DNA of 64,000 bases. It comes from Ostreococcus mediterraneus (lineage: Eukaryota; Chlorophyta; Mamiellophyceae; Mamiellales; Bathycoccaceae). The DNA is taken from NCBI GenBank assembly GCA_012295225.1, contig WMKK01000019.1, forward strand, positions 1 through 64,000. The letters are read 5' to 3'. Below are positions 56,758 to 64,000 of this stretch, in pieces. The notes under the pieces are model-generated. The model saw only the letters and a program-made list of their open reading frames with translations, made no database searches and was not told where the DNA came from. The first letter of the stretch is position 1. Every line of letters begins with the position of its first letter. A program made the translations under genes and the position numbers.

Positions 56758-57338
56758 TCACGCCGGCGCCGACGGTCTCGCACGCACGTTCACCCGTTCC
56801 ACGAACTCATTCCAAAACGGTAAACACGCCTCGCGTCCGCATTCGCGCGCGATGTCGTACGAACTGCACACGCCGATAAACGCCCCCTCGCCATCCGTCA
56901 CGCACACGTGGTGCACGTGATGTCTCATCATGATTGCCGCAGCCTCATCCCGCGTCATCGATGGCGATGCCGTGATCACCGTCTTATTCGCCACGCTTCC
57001 GCACAGCGCGTCCAGAGGCACCGCCTCGAGCCACGCTTCGAGGGCGTCCCGCTTGGTAAACATCCCCACCGGTTTCCCGACGTCGAGCACCACCACGCAC
57101 CCGACGCCGTCGTACGCCAGCGCGTGCACCGCGGATTCAATCGTATCCGTCGTACACGCCGTCACGCAGCTACGCGCGACGCGACGCGACGCGAACCAAA
57201 CCAAACGTCAGTCGAATGCCGTGCGCCGATTCGCGTTCTCGGTCGATGCGCGAATCGCCGATCGTCATCAACGCGTGTCGCGTCGCTCGAGCGCACGCAC
57301 TGTCGCGCTGGGGTCATGAAATCTTGCACCGTAATCAT
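56758..57338 (-). CDS. CBS-domain pair protein (two exons)
   Basis: Exons (minus) 57338-57301 and 57169-56758 give 149 residues; the 131-nt intron begins GTGCGTGCG and ends CGCGTAG. Joining restores the start of CBS1: MITVQDFMTPARH-CVTACTTDTIESAVHALAYDGVGCVVVLD. CBS2 follows: SVANKTVITASPSMTRDEAAAIMMRHHVHHVCVTD. Each has the beta-alpha-beta pattern of CBS modules, which bind adenylates. Another in-frame ATG at 57461 would add 41 residues, but TATA-like sequence sits there. Similar two-CBS proteins in plants (CBSX) regulate thioredoxins in plastid and mitochondrion; that role is only inferred. Confidence 0.75.
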
Positions 57339-57776
57339 ATCTCTCGCGGCGTCGGACTCGATCGAGGGCGTCGGCGTCGAACGCGGCGTCGGCGTCGCGG
57401 TCTGTCGTTCGGCGGCCGTCCGGCGGTCGCGCGCGCGCGCCCGAATACATATATTAATCATTTTAAGCCCATGTAATACATATCTCGGTCTCTTCCGGCT
57501 ACGGGGTGTAACGACCAAATGCAATTTGATACCTATATACGTGACACAGTATGTATCAGGGCGACAGACCGTTGCCACGCGCCAGTGTCCGACGCCCGTC
57601 GACGACGCGAGCGCGCGCACGGCGGCGTCAGGCGCGCGCACGCGTTCCACTACACCCGCACAGGCCACGCGCGGGTCGACAACGGCGGATACACGCCACG
57701 GGCGGTGGTGTGATTGTCGAATTTCGCTGCATCAGAATTGTGGAGCCCCGACAGAATTTCGCACATTTACGCGACA
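57339..57776. other. Divergent region, 438 bp
   Basis: Between the CBS protein (minus) and the armadillo-like gene (plus). GGCGTCGGCGTCG low complexity near 57363-57395, ATACATATATTAATC near 57445-57459 as a candidate TATA region for the CBS gene, and GC-rich sequence near the plus-strand gene. No other gene recognised. Confidence 0.45.
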
Positions 57777-59888
57777 ATGTCGCGCCGCGCCGACGCAGAC
57801 ACGACATCGAGCGACGGCGATGGAAGCTCAAAGTTATCCTACGGGCAGACCCGCGCACAGACGGGGACGATCGCTGGGGCGAGTGAGTCGAGTGCGGAGA
57901 AATCAAAGGGATTGTTGACGCGATTTCAGACGCACGAGCGCGTCGTGGCGCGAGCGACGCGGTCGAAAGATCTCGGTGGAGGTTCAATAGCGAGTGAAGA
58001 CACATCGCTGCTTGGGAGTGAGCATGGGGATGCGAGTAGTGTGAATTCGTGGCGTATGTCGGTGCGTGGGGTGATGACTTCGCCGGTGAAGAGCGAGCCG
58101 GCGAGCGCGAAACGCGGGACGGCGAGCGTGAAACCGAATACTAGTGGGTCGTTTGACATCGCCGAGAACGCTAGATTGGCGCTAGAGGCAAAAGATGTAC
58201 AGTTGGCAAAGATGGCGGCGAGACTTGAGGCGGTAATGCGAGAAAAGCAGGAATTGGAGGCGTCGCGGTCGCGCGGAGAAATGAGCGCGTTTGCGTCCCA
58301 AGCGGATGATTTAGATGCAGAAATGAAGGCTGCGCTGCGCGGATTGCGGGGGAACGACCGTGCCTCGAATGGGTACGATATGAACGGTTTGCATAATAGT
58401 ACAGCAACGGTAAACCCGTTTGCTCGGCGTGGGGACGAGGGTGGTGGTGGTTTAGATGACGATAGCGACGACGAGGCGCCGGGACCATCGAGACGCGACG
58501 CGCAGATGCCCAACGGTGCAACGCGGGCGCAATACGACGATGACGACGGTGAAGACAATGATGGACATCACACACCACAGCCGCCATCGATCAAACCAGG
58601 TGTTCGTGTTGAAGGTGGGTATTTAACTCCGAGCGGTCGCGTCGTCGGAAGCGCGCTCAAAGCCGAGTCGTCGGCGTTGAAATCGGTCGACGGCGGCGGT
58701 ACGAATGATCGCCGTGTGGTCTTTAATCACGAGGAGCAATTTTCCGACGCCGGTGCGCCGTTCGAGGCTGTTGAGGTGGCCGAACTTCGTCGAGAATTAC
58801 GTGAAATTCGTGGAGCGCTGAAGAGCGCGTTTAGCGTCAGCGAACAGCTCGTGGAGCAGTGCGAAAAGAAAAACATGGAAATCAAAGAAAAGAATGCTGC
58901 GTTAAAGCTAGCGCGAGAAGAATTGTTACAAGCGCGGGATGATTTACGCGCCGCACGCGAGGGTCAGAATGAAGCCGAGAAGCGCACCAACGATTTGCTG
59001 CGCGGCGATTTCAACGTGGATGAATTGAGGCGACATTTATCGACGACGCTTCGAGCGCTCGACGATTCGAACGCGTTCGCTAAGGAATGCATCAAAATCA
59101 TTCAGCAGTCCGTGGGCGTGAACGTGGAATTAAGCCCTGATGTTGTCTTTTCAATACTCCCCGTGTTGTCTAGCCTATCTATTCGTGGAGAAATGGCTGA
59201 GGCCATGGTCGACGCGGGCGTACTCAATAGCTTGGTGAACGCTTTGGAAATGTTCAAGTCTGACGGTGCAATTTGTGCTGACGCGCTCGATGCGATTCAG
59301 GCGATTTGCCGAACCGGTCTAGATGCAGCTATCGTCACGCAAGACGAGCAGTTGATTACCTTGCGCGGGACGCTTACGGATGAAGCCATCAAGACGTGCG
59401 CGCGCTCCGTCGTCGCGTGCGGTCACCAGTGCGTGTCAAACGCCATCGTATGCGAAGCCATCGCCGGGGTCGCCTTGGCGTTTGCCGAGTTTGGGGACTT
59501 TCCTAACATTCAATACTTAGTAGGCGAGTGTGAGATGGTGGATGTTCTCGTACAATCGTGCGTCAAACACGCCAACGACGAAGGCGTCCAGCGCGCGACG
59601 ACGTGCGCGCTCGCCGCCTACGCGGTATGCGACGGTTCCACCAAGCGCGTCGTCGAATCCCTCGGTGGTTTTGCCCTCATCAAGCGATGCGTCAACGAAC
59701 TTAACGTCGATGACGCCGTGCGCTTGTTCCCACCCGTGCGTCGATGGATTTCTTCATCAAAATCGTCGTCCCGAACCGGCGACCAAAGACGCCGACGCGA
59801 CGACCAACGCGAGCGAGCCGAAGCTGAAGACTTGAACGCCAGCGATGACGACATCATCGACGACGCAACGCTCGGCGATAACTTATAA
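57777..59888 (+). CDS. Coiled-coil and armadillo-like repeat protein
   Basis: 703 residues from the ATG at 57777 (frame opens upstream with TTG). The N-terminal 320 residues are disordered apart from one short helix (LALEAKDVQLAKMAARLEAVMREKQ, given here as seen). A coiled coil spans about 345-430 (EVAELRRELREIRGALKSAF, EKNAALKLAREELLQARDDL). The C-terminal ~260 residues have helical repeats of armadillo type (ILPVLSSLSIRGEMAEAMVDAGVLNSLVNALEMF split across residues; RATTCALAAYAVCDGSTKRVVESLGGFALI). No catalytic motif. Such architecture suggests a cytoskeletal or scaffold role, but no named family is recognised. Confidence 0.7.
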   Translation: MSRRADADTTSSDGDGSSKLSYGQTRAQTGTIAGASESSAEKSKGLLTRFQTHERVVARATRSKDLGGGSIASEDTSLLGSEHGDASSVNSWRMSVRGVMTSPVKSEPASAKRGTASVKPNTSGSFDIAENARLALEAKDVQLAKMAARLEAVMREKQELEASRSRGEMSAFASQADDLDAEMKAALRGLRGNDRASNGYDMNGLHNSTATVNPFARRGDEGGGGLDDDSDDEAPGPSRRDAQMPNGATRAQYDDDDGEDNDGHHTPQPPSIKPGVRVEGGYLTPSGRVVGSALKAESSALKSVDGGGTNDRRVVFNHEEQFSDAGAPFEAVEVAELRRELREIRGALKSAFSVSEQLVEQCEKKNMEIKEKNAALKLAREELLQARDDLRAAREGQNEAEKRTNDLLRGDFNVDELRRHLSTTLRALDDSNAFAKECIKIIQQSVGVNVELSPDVVFSILPVLSSLSIRGEMAEAMVDAGVLNSLVNALEMFKSDGAICADALDAIQAICRTGLDAAIVTQDEQLITLRGTLTDEAIKTCARSVVACGHQCVSNAIVCEAIAGVALAFAEFGDFPNIQYLVGECEMVDVLVQSCVKHANDEGVQRATTCALAAYAVCDGSTKRVVESLGGFALIKRCVNELNVDDAVRLFPPVRRWISSSKSSSRTGDQRRRRDDQRERAEAEDLNASDDDIIDDATLGDNL

Positions 59889-60094
59889 TTATAGATAGAA
59901 TCACATGTAAATTGGAAAACAATACGCGAACGAATCAATCAAACGACAAAGAAAAGATTAGCGAATGCCGAAAGAATGTAAGCGTAATAATAAATCTTGT
60001 CCGTTTCGACCCATCGCGCTGCGCGTCGTATTACAATCGCACACCGTCGCACACACCCTCCTCTAAAATGTCACCATCACCATCTCACCATCCC

Positions 60095-60466
60095 TCACCG
60101 CGCCGTCGAGGACTTCTTCCCACCACCCAACACGATGAGCAGCGCGCCCAACGCCGCGACCGCCATCGCGATCGCCTTCACATTCGGCTTCTCCCCCACC
60201 GCCTTGGCCGCCTTCGCCGCCGCCACGGGCGCAGACGCCACCGACGTTTTCGTCGCCTTTGGTTCCACCTTGGGCGCGGGCGGTTTCGGCGCCGCGACGG
60301 GCGCTACGGGCGCGCTTTCCGCGGTGTCCTCCTTCGCGACCACGGTCGGGACATCGTTCGTGCTCGCGGATGCGCTCACGCTCGGGCTGACGCTTTGCGA
60401 CGCCGCGCGCGAGGAGGCTTTGGAGCCGGAGGTTTTTTTGGATTTTTTGGTTTTCTTCGGCGGCAT
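60095..60466 (-). CDS. Small tail-anchored Lys/Ala/Pro-rich protein
   Basis: 123 residues from the ATG at 60466 (MPPKKTKKSKKTSGSK). A basic head is followed by Ser/Ala-rich and Pro/Lys/Ala-rich low complexity, and a single hydrophobic segment at the C-terminus (IAMAVAALGALLIVLGG) with a short basic tail (KKSSTAR). This is the layout of a tail-anchored protein inserted in the ER or an organelle outer membrane. No family is recognised; the compact coding frame and ATG context support a real gene. Confidence 0.55.
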   Translation of the reverse strand: MPPKKTKKSKKTSGSKASSRAASQSVSPSVSASASTNDVPTVVAKEDTAESAPVAPVAAPKPPAPKVEPKATKTSVASAPVAAAKAAKAVGEKPNVKAIAMAVAALGALLIVLGGGKKSSTAR

Positions 60467-60739
60467 CGCGATCGCGCGTCTCGCGTGTCGTCGTGGAGTG
60501 ACGACGACGACGACGACGAGCTCTCGTCGTTCCCCCGAGACCAATAAAAAACGATTTGAATGTAGCGATTTAAATAGAGGTCTTAGCGATTAATATATAG
60601 TCTAGAGGGATGGTTTTACATGTATGTGTGGTGGCTCGGTGGGTATAAATGTGTGTATATAGAGGGTTACATGGGAAACTATGGCTATGGTTGTGTCTTG
60701 GGTGTAAGAAATCCAGTGCTGGCATGTGGCATTTCGCGT

Positions 60740-61960
60740 CTACGCCTCTACGGCGGCGTCCGAGTGCGGTGTGGTGAGTTCTATGAATTCGTATGATGAT
60801 GCGTCGAGATCGTCATCGGTGGCGAAATCGACGTCATCGGCGAGCGCGCGTAAACCGACGTCGGCGGGGACGAATGCGTCGTCGGCGCGGCTGGGCGAAG
60901 ACGCCGAAGACGACGATGGATAGCCGCGTCCGAGCGCGAGACGGAAGTGATGCACTAATTCATCCCTCGCGGGGTGTGCGTAGAAGAAAATCATCGCGTG
61001 TGCGACGCCTTGGGAGGTTTTCGCGACGACGTGGGACGCGGCGAGCGCGAGCGGGACGCTCGCGCCGCTCAACGTGACGACGCGCAGCGCCGTGCCGGGC
61101 ACATTTGAAAGCACCTGCCACACCGGGTAAAGCGCGAGTCGGCGCACAAACGTCACTAATCGCGCCGTGGCCACGCGCGAGCGCCGCGCGGCGTCGTCGA
61201 CATCGGTGGATGACGACGTCGCGGCGCTCCAAAGCGTGGAATCGAGCGCCTTGACGCGAACCGCCACGCGCCACACCGCGCTCCACGTCCATACATTATA
61301 CACCACGCACGCCCAAATCGGCAGGTAATACCCCACGAGTCTCGCCACCGTCGCCGCGTGCGCCTTGCTCGTCTCGTCTGCATCGCCGTGCATGATGTGG
61401 CATCGCCCGAGACGCGAATCGCCAAACGTCTGCGTGACGAGCGGCGCCGCGAGACACGCCGCGCTCGCGAAAAACACAAACGCATCATACCTCCCGATGG
61501 TGTCCTTCTTCGCCCCGATCGCTCGGCCGTGCTTCATTGACGACGCACACGCGTGCGAAATGCACGTCGTAAACAATGCGGAGGCGACGCCAAAGAATTG
61601 AATACCGACGCCTTGAATCACGCACGCCGCCGAAGGCGAGTCCAAAAACGCGCTATCGCGCCCTCGATCGCCCATCACGCACGCCAGCGCGAATAACCTA
61701 CAAAAACGCAATGTAACGCACGCGTTAGCACACGGAGCACACGGAGATGACACGCGACGCGACGCGAATGCATGAAAACGTACGTACCCGTCGCACGCCG
61801 CCAACCGTTTCACGTACGCGTACGTCCCCTTCGTAAACCCAGGCGCGACGATCCCGCACGCGATGACCGCGAGTGAAGACGCGAGCGATGCGATCGCGGT
61901 GGCGATGTTCAGCCCAGCGAGCGTTGTGCGCGCGTGTGCGCTCCACGGTGCGAGAACCAT
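60740..61960 (-). CDS. GCR1/cAMP-receptor-like seven-transmembrane protein
   Basis: ATG at 61960. A 90-nt intron (61787-61698, GTACGT...TTGTAG) divides by three and has no stop, so both spliced (376 residues) and unspliced (406) forms are open; splicing restores LAACDG-LFALACVMGD inside a membrane helix. Seven hydrophobic segments can be counted. VIQGVGIQFFGVASALFTTCISHA closely follows the third-helix pattern of plant GCR1 and Dictyostelium cAR receptors (AQG...FFCVASFLWT), and GYYLPIWACVVYNVWTWSAVW fits helix five. The C-terminal tail is acidic. Ligand and G-protein coupling cannot be inferred. Divergent from ALKBH6 (98 bp). Confidence 0.65.
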   Translation of the reverse strand: MVLAPWSAHARTTLAGLNIATAIASLASSLAVIACGIVAPGFTKGTYAYVKRLAACDGYVRFHAFASRRVSSPCAPCANACVTLRFCRLFALACVMGDRGRDSAFLDSPSAACVIQGVGIQFFGVASALFTTCISHACASSMKHGRAIGAKKDTIGRYDAFVFFASAACLAAPLVTQTFGDSRLGRCHIMHGDADETSKAHAATVARLVGYYLPIWACVVYNVWTWSAVWRVAVRVKALDSTLWSAATSSSTDVDDAARRSRVATARLVTFVRRLALYPVWQVLSNVPGTALRVVTLSGASVPLALAASHVVAKTSQGVAHAMIFFYAHPARDELVHHFRLALGRGYPSSSSASSPSRADDAFVPADVGLRALADDVDFATDDDLDASSYEFIELTTPHSDAAVEA

Positions 61961-62058
61961 TGATTGATTTCTGATTGATTGATGATTTTGTGCTCAACCG
62001 TCACACGCCGACGCGCACGTCACGCGTCTCGCGCGTCACCGATCGATGCGCCGACGGA

Positions 62059-62820
62059 ATGACGACACCCCCACCGCGCGCGCGCGCGTGCGTGCGCGTG
62101 ATTGAGGACTTTATCGACGCGTCGTTTGAACGCGAGACGTTGGCGTCATGGTGTGAAGACGCGCCGCGCGGCTTGGTACAGCTCCACGGGCGACGATGCG
62201 CCGCTCTGGGCGGCACAGTGCACGCCAAAGGGACGATTGCGGTTGATGACATCCCGCGCGACGTTCGCGAGCTCATGGCGGCGTGTTCGGCGCGCGTGCG
62301 TGAAGAGTTTCGTGATGGAGCGATGAGACGCGAGACGGCGACCGCGGCTGATGATGCAGCTCATGCGTCGCTTTCGCGCGCGCTCGAGAGTTTCGAGGCG
62401 AATCACGCGCTCGTGAACGTATATGATGATGGGTGCGGGATATTACCGCACGAGGATGGGCCGTTATATGCGCCGGTGGTGTGTGTTGTGTCCTGCGGCG
62501 CGTCGCGCTCGATGCGATTTGAGCCGAAACGTCGTCGCGAATCGATGACGATGACGCGCATGGGCGATGAAGGACGCGATTTGCAGGCGTTGGACGCGTT
62601 GTCATCGTTTGAGGTGTGTCTTCCGGCGCGGTCGCTCTTGGTATTTTACGGTGCGGCGTACACGGATTATTTACACGGCATCGACGACGAAACGTCGGCT
62701 GAGGACGCGCGGCGCGACGCGACGTCGGCATCTCGCGGACCTCGCGTGAGTTTAACGCTCCGTCGCGTGCTCAACATGAAGAGGGGATTTGAATTTCTCA
62801 CGCGAAAGCGACAGACGTGA
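62059..62820 (+). CDS. ALKBH6: ALKBH6-like 2-oxoglutarate/Fe(II) dioxygenase
   Basis: 253 residues from the ATG at 62059. Fe/2OG core: ANHALVNVYDDGCGILPHEDGPLYAPVVCVVSCG with the HxD pair (His and Asp in PHEDGP), SLLVFYGAAYTDYLHGIDDE with the distal His, and RVSLTLRRV whose first Arg binds 2-oxoglutarate. The PHEDGPLY block and the LHGI spacing are specific to ALKBH6 among AlkB homologues. Family enzymes demethylate alkylated bases in nucleic acids; the ALKBH6 substrate is not settled. All iron ligands are present. Confidence 0.9.
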   Translation: MTTPPPRARACVRVIEDFIDASFERETLASWCEDAPRGLVQLHGRRCAALGGTVHAKGTIAVDDIPRDVRELMAACSARVREEFRDGAMRRETATAADDAAHASLSRALESFEANHALVNVYDDGCGILPHEDGPLYAPVVCVVSCGASRSMRFEPKRRRESMTMTRMGDEGRDLQALDALSSFEVCLPARSLLVFYGAAYTDYLHGIDDETSAEDARRDATSASRGPRVSLTLRRVLNMKRGFEFLTRKRQT

Positions 62821-62906
62821 ACGGATGCGTGTGTGTTCCAAGACGAGAATCATACGAAAACGACGACGCGATTGCCAAATGCGTCATTCGCCGACGCGCG
62901 CGCGCA

Positions 62907-63719
62907 ATGTCCGTCGCAATGTCCGTCGCCACAGAAAACTCGCAAACGAACGCACCCGTCGCGCACGACGTCGACGCCACGACGGATGCCATGTCCAAAC
63001 TCCGCGTCGTCGCCGATGTCGCAAAAGGCACCGCTGCTGAAAATGAAAACTCTCTTCAGCGTCGACGAGGCCGCGTCATCCTGTGTCCCGTCGTAGACGA
63101 CGAACATTCTACGAATGCTGTCGACTGGGCCGTCGAGCACGTCTATCGCGATCGAAACGACACGATTCATTTGCTGTACATTTGCCCTGATTTCACCGCA
63201 AATGTTGGGTACATGTATCCGGTGCGTACAGCCGTCGCTCGCGCGGCGTATCCCATGGCGTTTCCAACTTCGGCACTGACATCGCAACAGCTCATGGGCG
63301 CGCCGACCCAGGATTACTACGACCAACTCCACGCCGAAACGCAAGAGCGTAAGCGTTTAGAGAGGGTCAAGGCGAAGCATTGGATTGCGGCGAGGTTTGG
63401 GCGTAAATTGGCGCGACTTGGGGTGCCATTTTTGATTGACCTGACGAGCGGCGCTCGAGGCAACATCGCGATTGGCGAACTTTTGTGCGCCGTCGCGGCG
63501 GCGGTCCACGCCGACATGATTGTCATGAGCACGCATAATCGCAACGCCGTGGCGCGGTTCTTCGTGGGGAGCGTTGCGAATTACTGTTTGCGTAACGCGA
63601 CGGTGCCTGTGGTGATGATTCGCCCGGGCGAGTATTCGTCGCACGCGTCGTCGGCGCGTCGCGTGCGCGTGCAATCGGATGAGGACGACGCGAACGACCG
63701 AGGTATCGGTGTGCTCTAA
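62907..63719 (+). CDS. Universal stress protein (UspA family)
   Basis: 270 residues from the ATG at 62907 (further Mets at residues 5 and 29). A ~50-residue Ala/Thr-rich leader may be disordered or targeting. The Usp fold follows: GRVILCPVVDDEHSTNAVDWAVEHVY, IHLLYICPD, a ~70-residue insert (MYPVRTAVARAAYPMAF...), then IGELLCAVAAAVHADMIVMSTHNRNAVARFFVGSVANYCLRNATVPVVMIRP. The STHNRNAVARFFVGS part corresponds to the G2xG9xGS ATP loop but lacks the classical glycines, so ATP binding is uncertain. Convergent with alpha-SNAP. Confidence 0.85.
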   Translation: MSVAMSVATENSQTNAPVAHDVDATTDAMSKLRVVADVAKGTAAENENSLQRRRGRVILCPVVDDEHSTNAVDWAVEHVYRDRNDTIHLLYICPDFTANVGYMYPVRTAVARAAYPMAFPTSALTSQQLMGAPTQDYYDQLHAETQERKRLERVKAKHWIAARFGRKLARLGVPFLIDLTSGARGNIAIGELLCAVAAAVHADMIVMSTHNRNAVARFFVGSVANYCLRNATVPVVMIRPGEYSSHASSARRVRVQSDEDDANDRGIGVL

Positions 63720-63864
63720 TCACGCACGATTAAGAAAGAAGTCTCGAGCACGATGACGATTCAAGTTTTACGACAACACGCGTAGATGAACGATGATTTT
63801 GTTGTTAAGTACCGGTACGCGTGAATGAAAACAAAAACTACAAAACGCCGCCGCCGCTGTTCGT

Positions 63865-64000
63865 CTAACACAAATCGTCCTCCTCTTCCGCCACGGATTT
63901 TTCTATGCGCTTCTTGGCGCGCAATAGAATTGTCGTCTTCCACGCATCTAATCGCGACATTGAGTCGAATTCCGCGACAGCTTGAGAGAATTCATCCTGG
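63865..64000 (-). CDS. Alpha-SNAP, C-terminal end (partial)
   Basis: Partial gene running off the window. The last 45 codons before the TAG at 63867-63865 read QDEFSQAVAEFDSMSRLDAW then KTTILLRAKKRIEKSV and a tail EEEDDLC. This matches the end of alpha-SNAP (AVAEFDSISRLDQW..TMLLRIKKTIQ..EEDL), including the conserved Leu-Asp-x-Trp and the acidic C-terminus that stimulates NSF. Alpha-SNAP links NSF to SNARE complexes for disassembly in membrane traffic. The rest of the gene is beyond 64000. Confidence 0.85.
   Translation of the reverse strand, partial: QDEFSQAVAEFDSMSRLDAWKTTILLRAKKRIEKSVAEEEDDLC

Overview
The window is the left end of a chromosome from a very compact green-algal nuclear genome, most likely a picoprasinophyte of the Mamiellales (Ostreococcus or a close relative). 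It opens with 13 plant-type telomere units (CCCTAAA). The DNA is GC-rich and gene-dense, with intergenic gaps often of 90-500 bp, many head-to-head gene pairs and few, short GT-AG introns. The proteins are those of a photosynthetic eukaryote: glutamate-1-semialdehyde aminomutase, Rubisco accumulation factor 1, eIFiso4G, a plant-type AMT1 and a CAAD thylakoid domain. Species assignment is inference. Single ambiguous bases (N) lie at 6963, 16526, 20107 and 33846.

Layout. 1-1364 is telomere and a subtelomere with three degenerate copies of a ~200-bp repeat. 1365-8378: secreted GH5 mannanase-like enzyme, SUMO E1 subunit SAE1/AOS1, an ankyrin-malonyltransferase fusion whose 3' end is tandemly duplicated, and a METTL21-type methyltransferase. 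8948-17045: GSA aminomutase, SCO1, a heat-shock factor with a tiny first exon, an intron-containing tRNA-Arg(UCG), eIFiso4G and an ankyrin-like protein. 17092-27520: PPME1, a divergent SurE-like protein, an unrecognised 690-residue protein, EBP1/PA2G4, RAF1 and ribosomal protein eS1 (RPS3A). 27861-43738: MPP-alpha, a receptor-like kinase gene flanked by 191-bp direct repeats, COM1/CtIP, PEX11, a PhyH-like dioxygenase, a second kinase and a large membrane-anchored coiled-coil protein. 43739-48739: a GATC-rich tandem tract, ammonium transporter AMT1, a HAD-IIA phosphatase and a small plastid-type protein. 49086-64000: a 1704-residue CAAD/coiled-coil/SAP protein, AATF/TRAUB, a CBS-domain protein, an armadillo-like protein, a tail-anchored protein, a GCR1-like 7TM receptor, ALKBH6, a universal stress protein and the truncated C-terminus of alpha-SNAP.

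Genes fall into housekeeping groups rather than one pathway: translation and ribosome biogenesis (eIFiso4G, eS1, EBP1, AATF), plastid metabolism (GSA aminomutase, RAF1, malonyltransferase), mitochondria (MPP-alpha, SCO1), peroxisome (PEX11, perhaps PhyH) and signalling (two kinases, 7TM receptor, PPME1, HSF). No virus-like element, LTR element, transposase or CRISPR array was recognised. The strongest oddities are the direct-repeat-flanked kinase gene, the ankyrin-FabD fusion with its 334-bp duplication, the giant CAAD-coil-SAP protein and the palindromic GATC tract upstream of AMT1.

Start codons were set at the first plausible in-frame ATG. Introns were inferred from GT/AG signals, preserved reading frame and family similarity recalled from memory; no database search was run.
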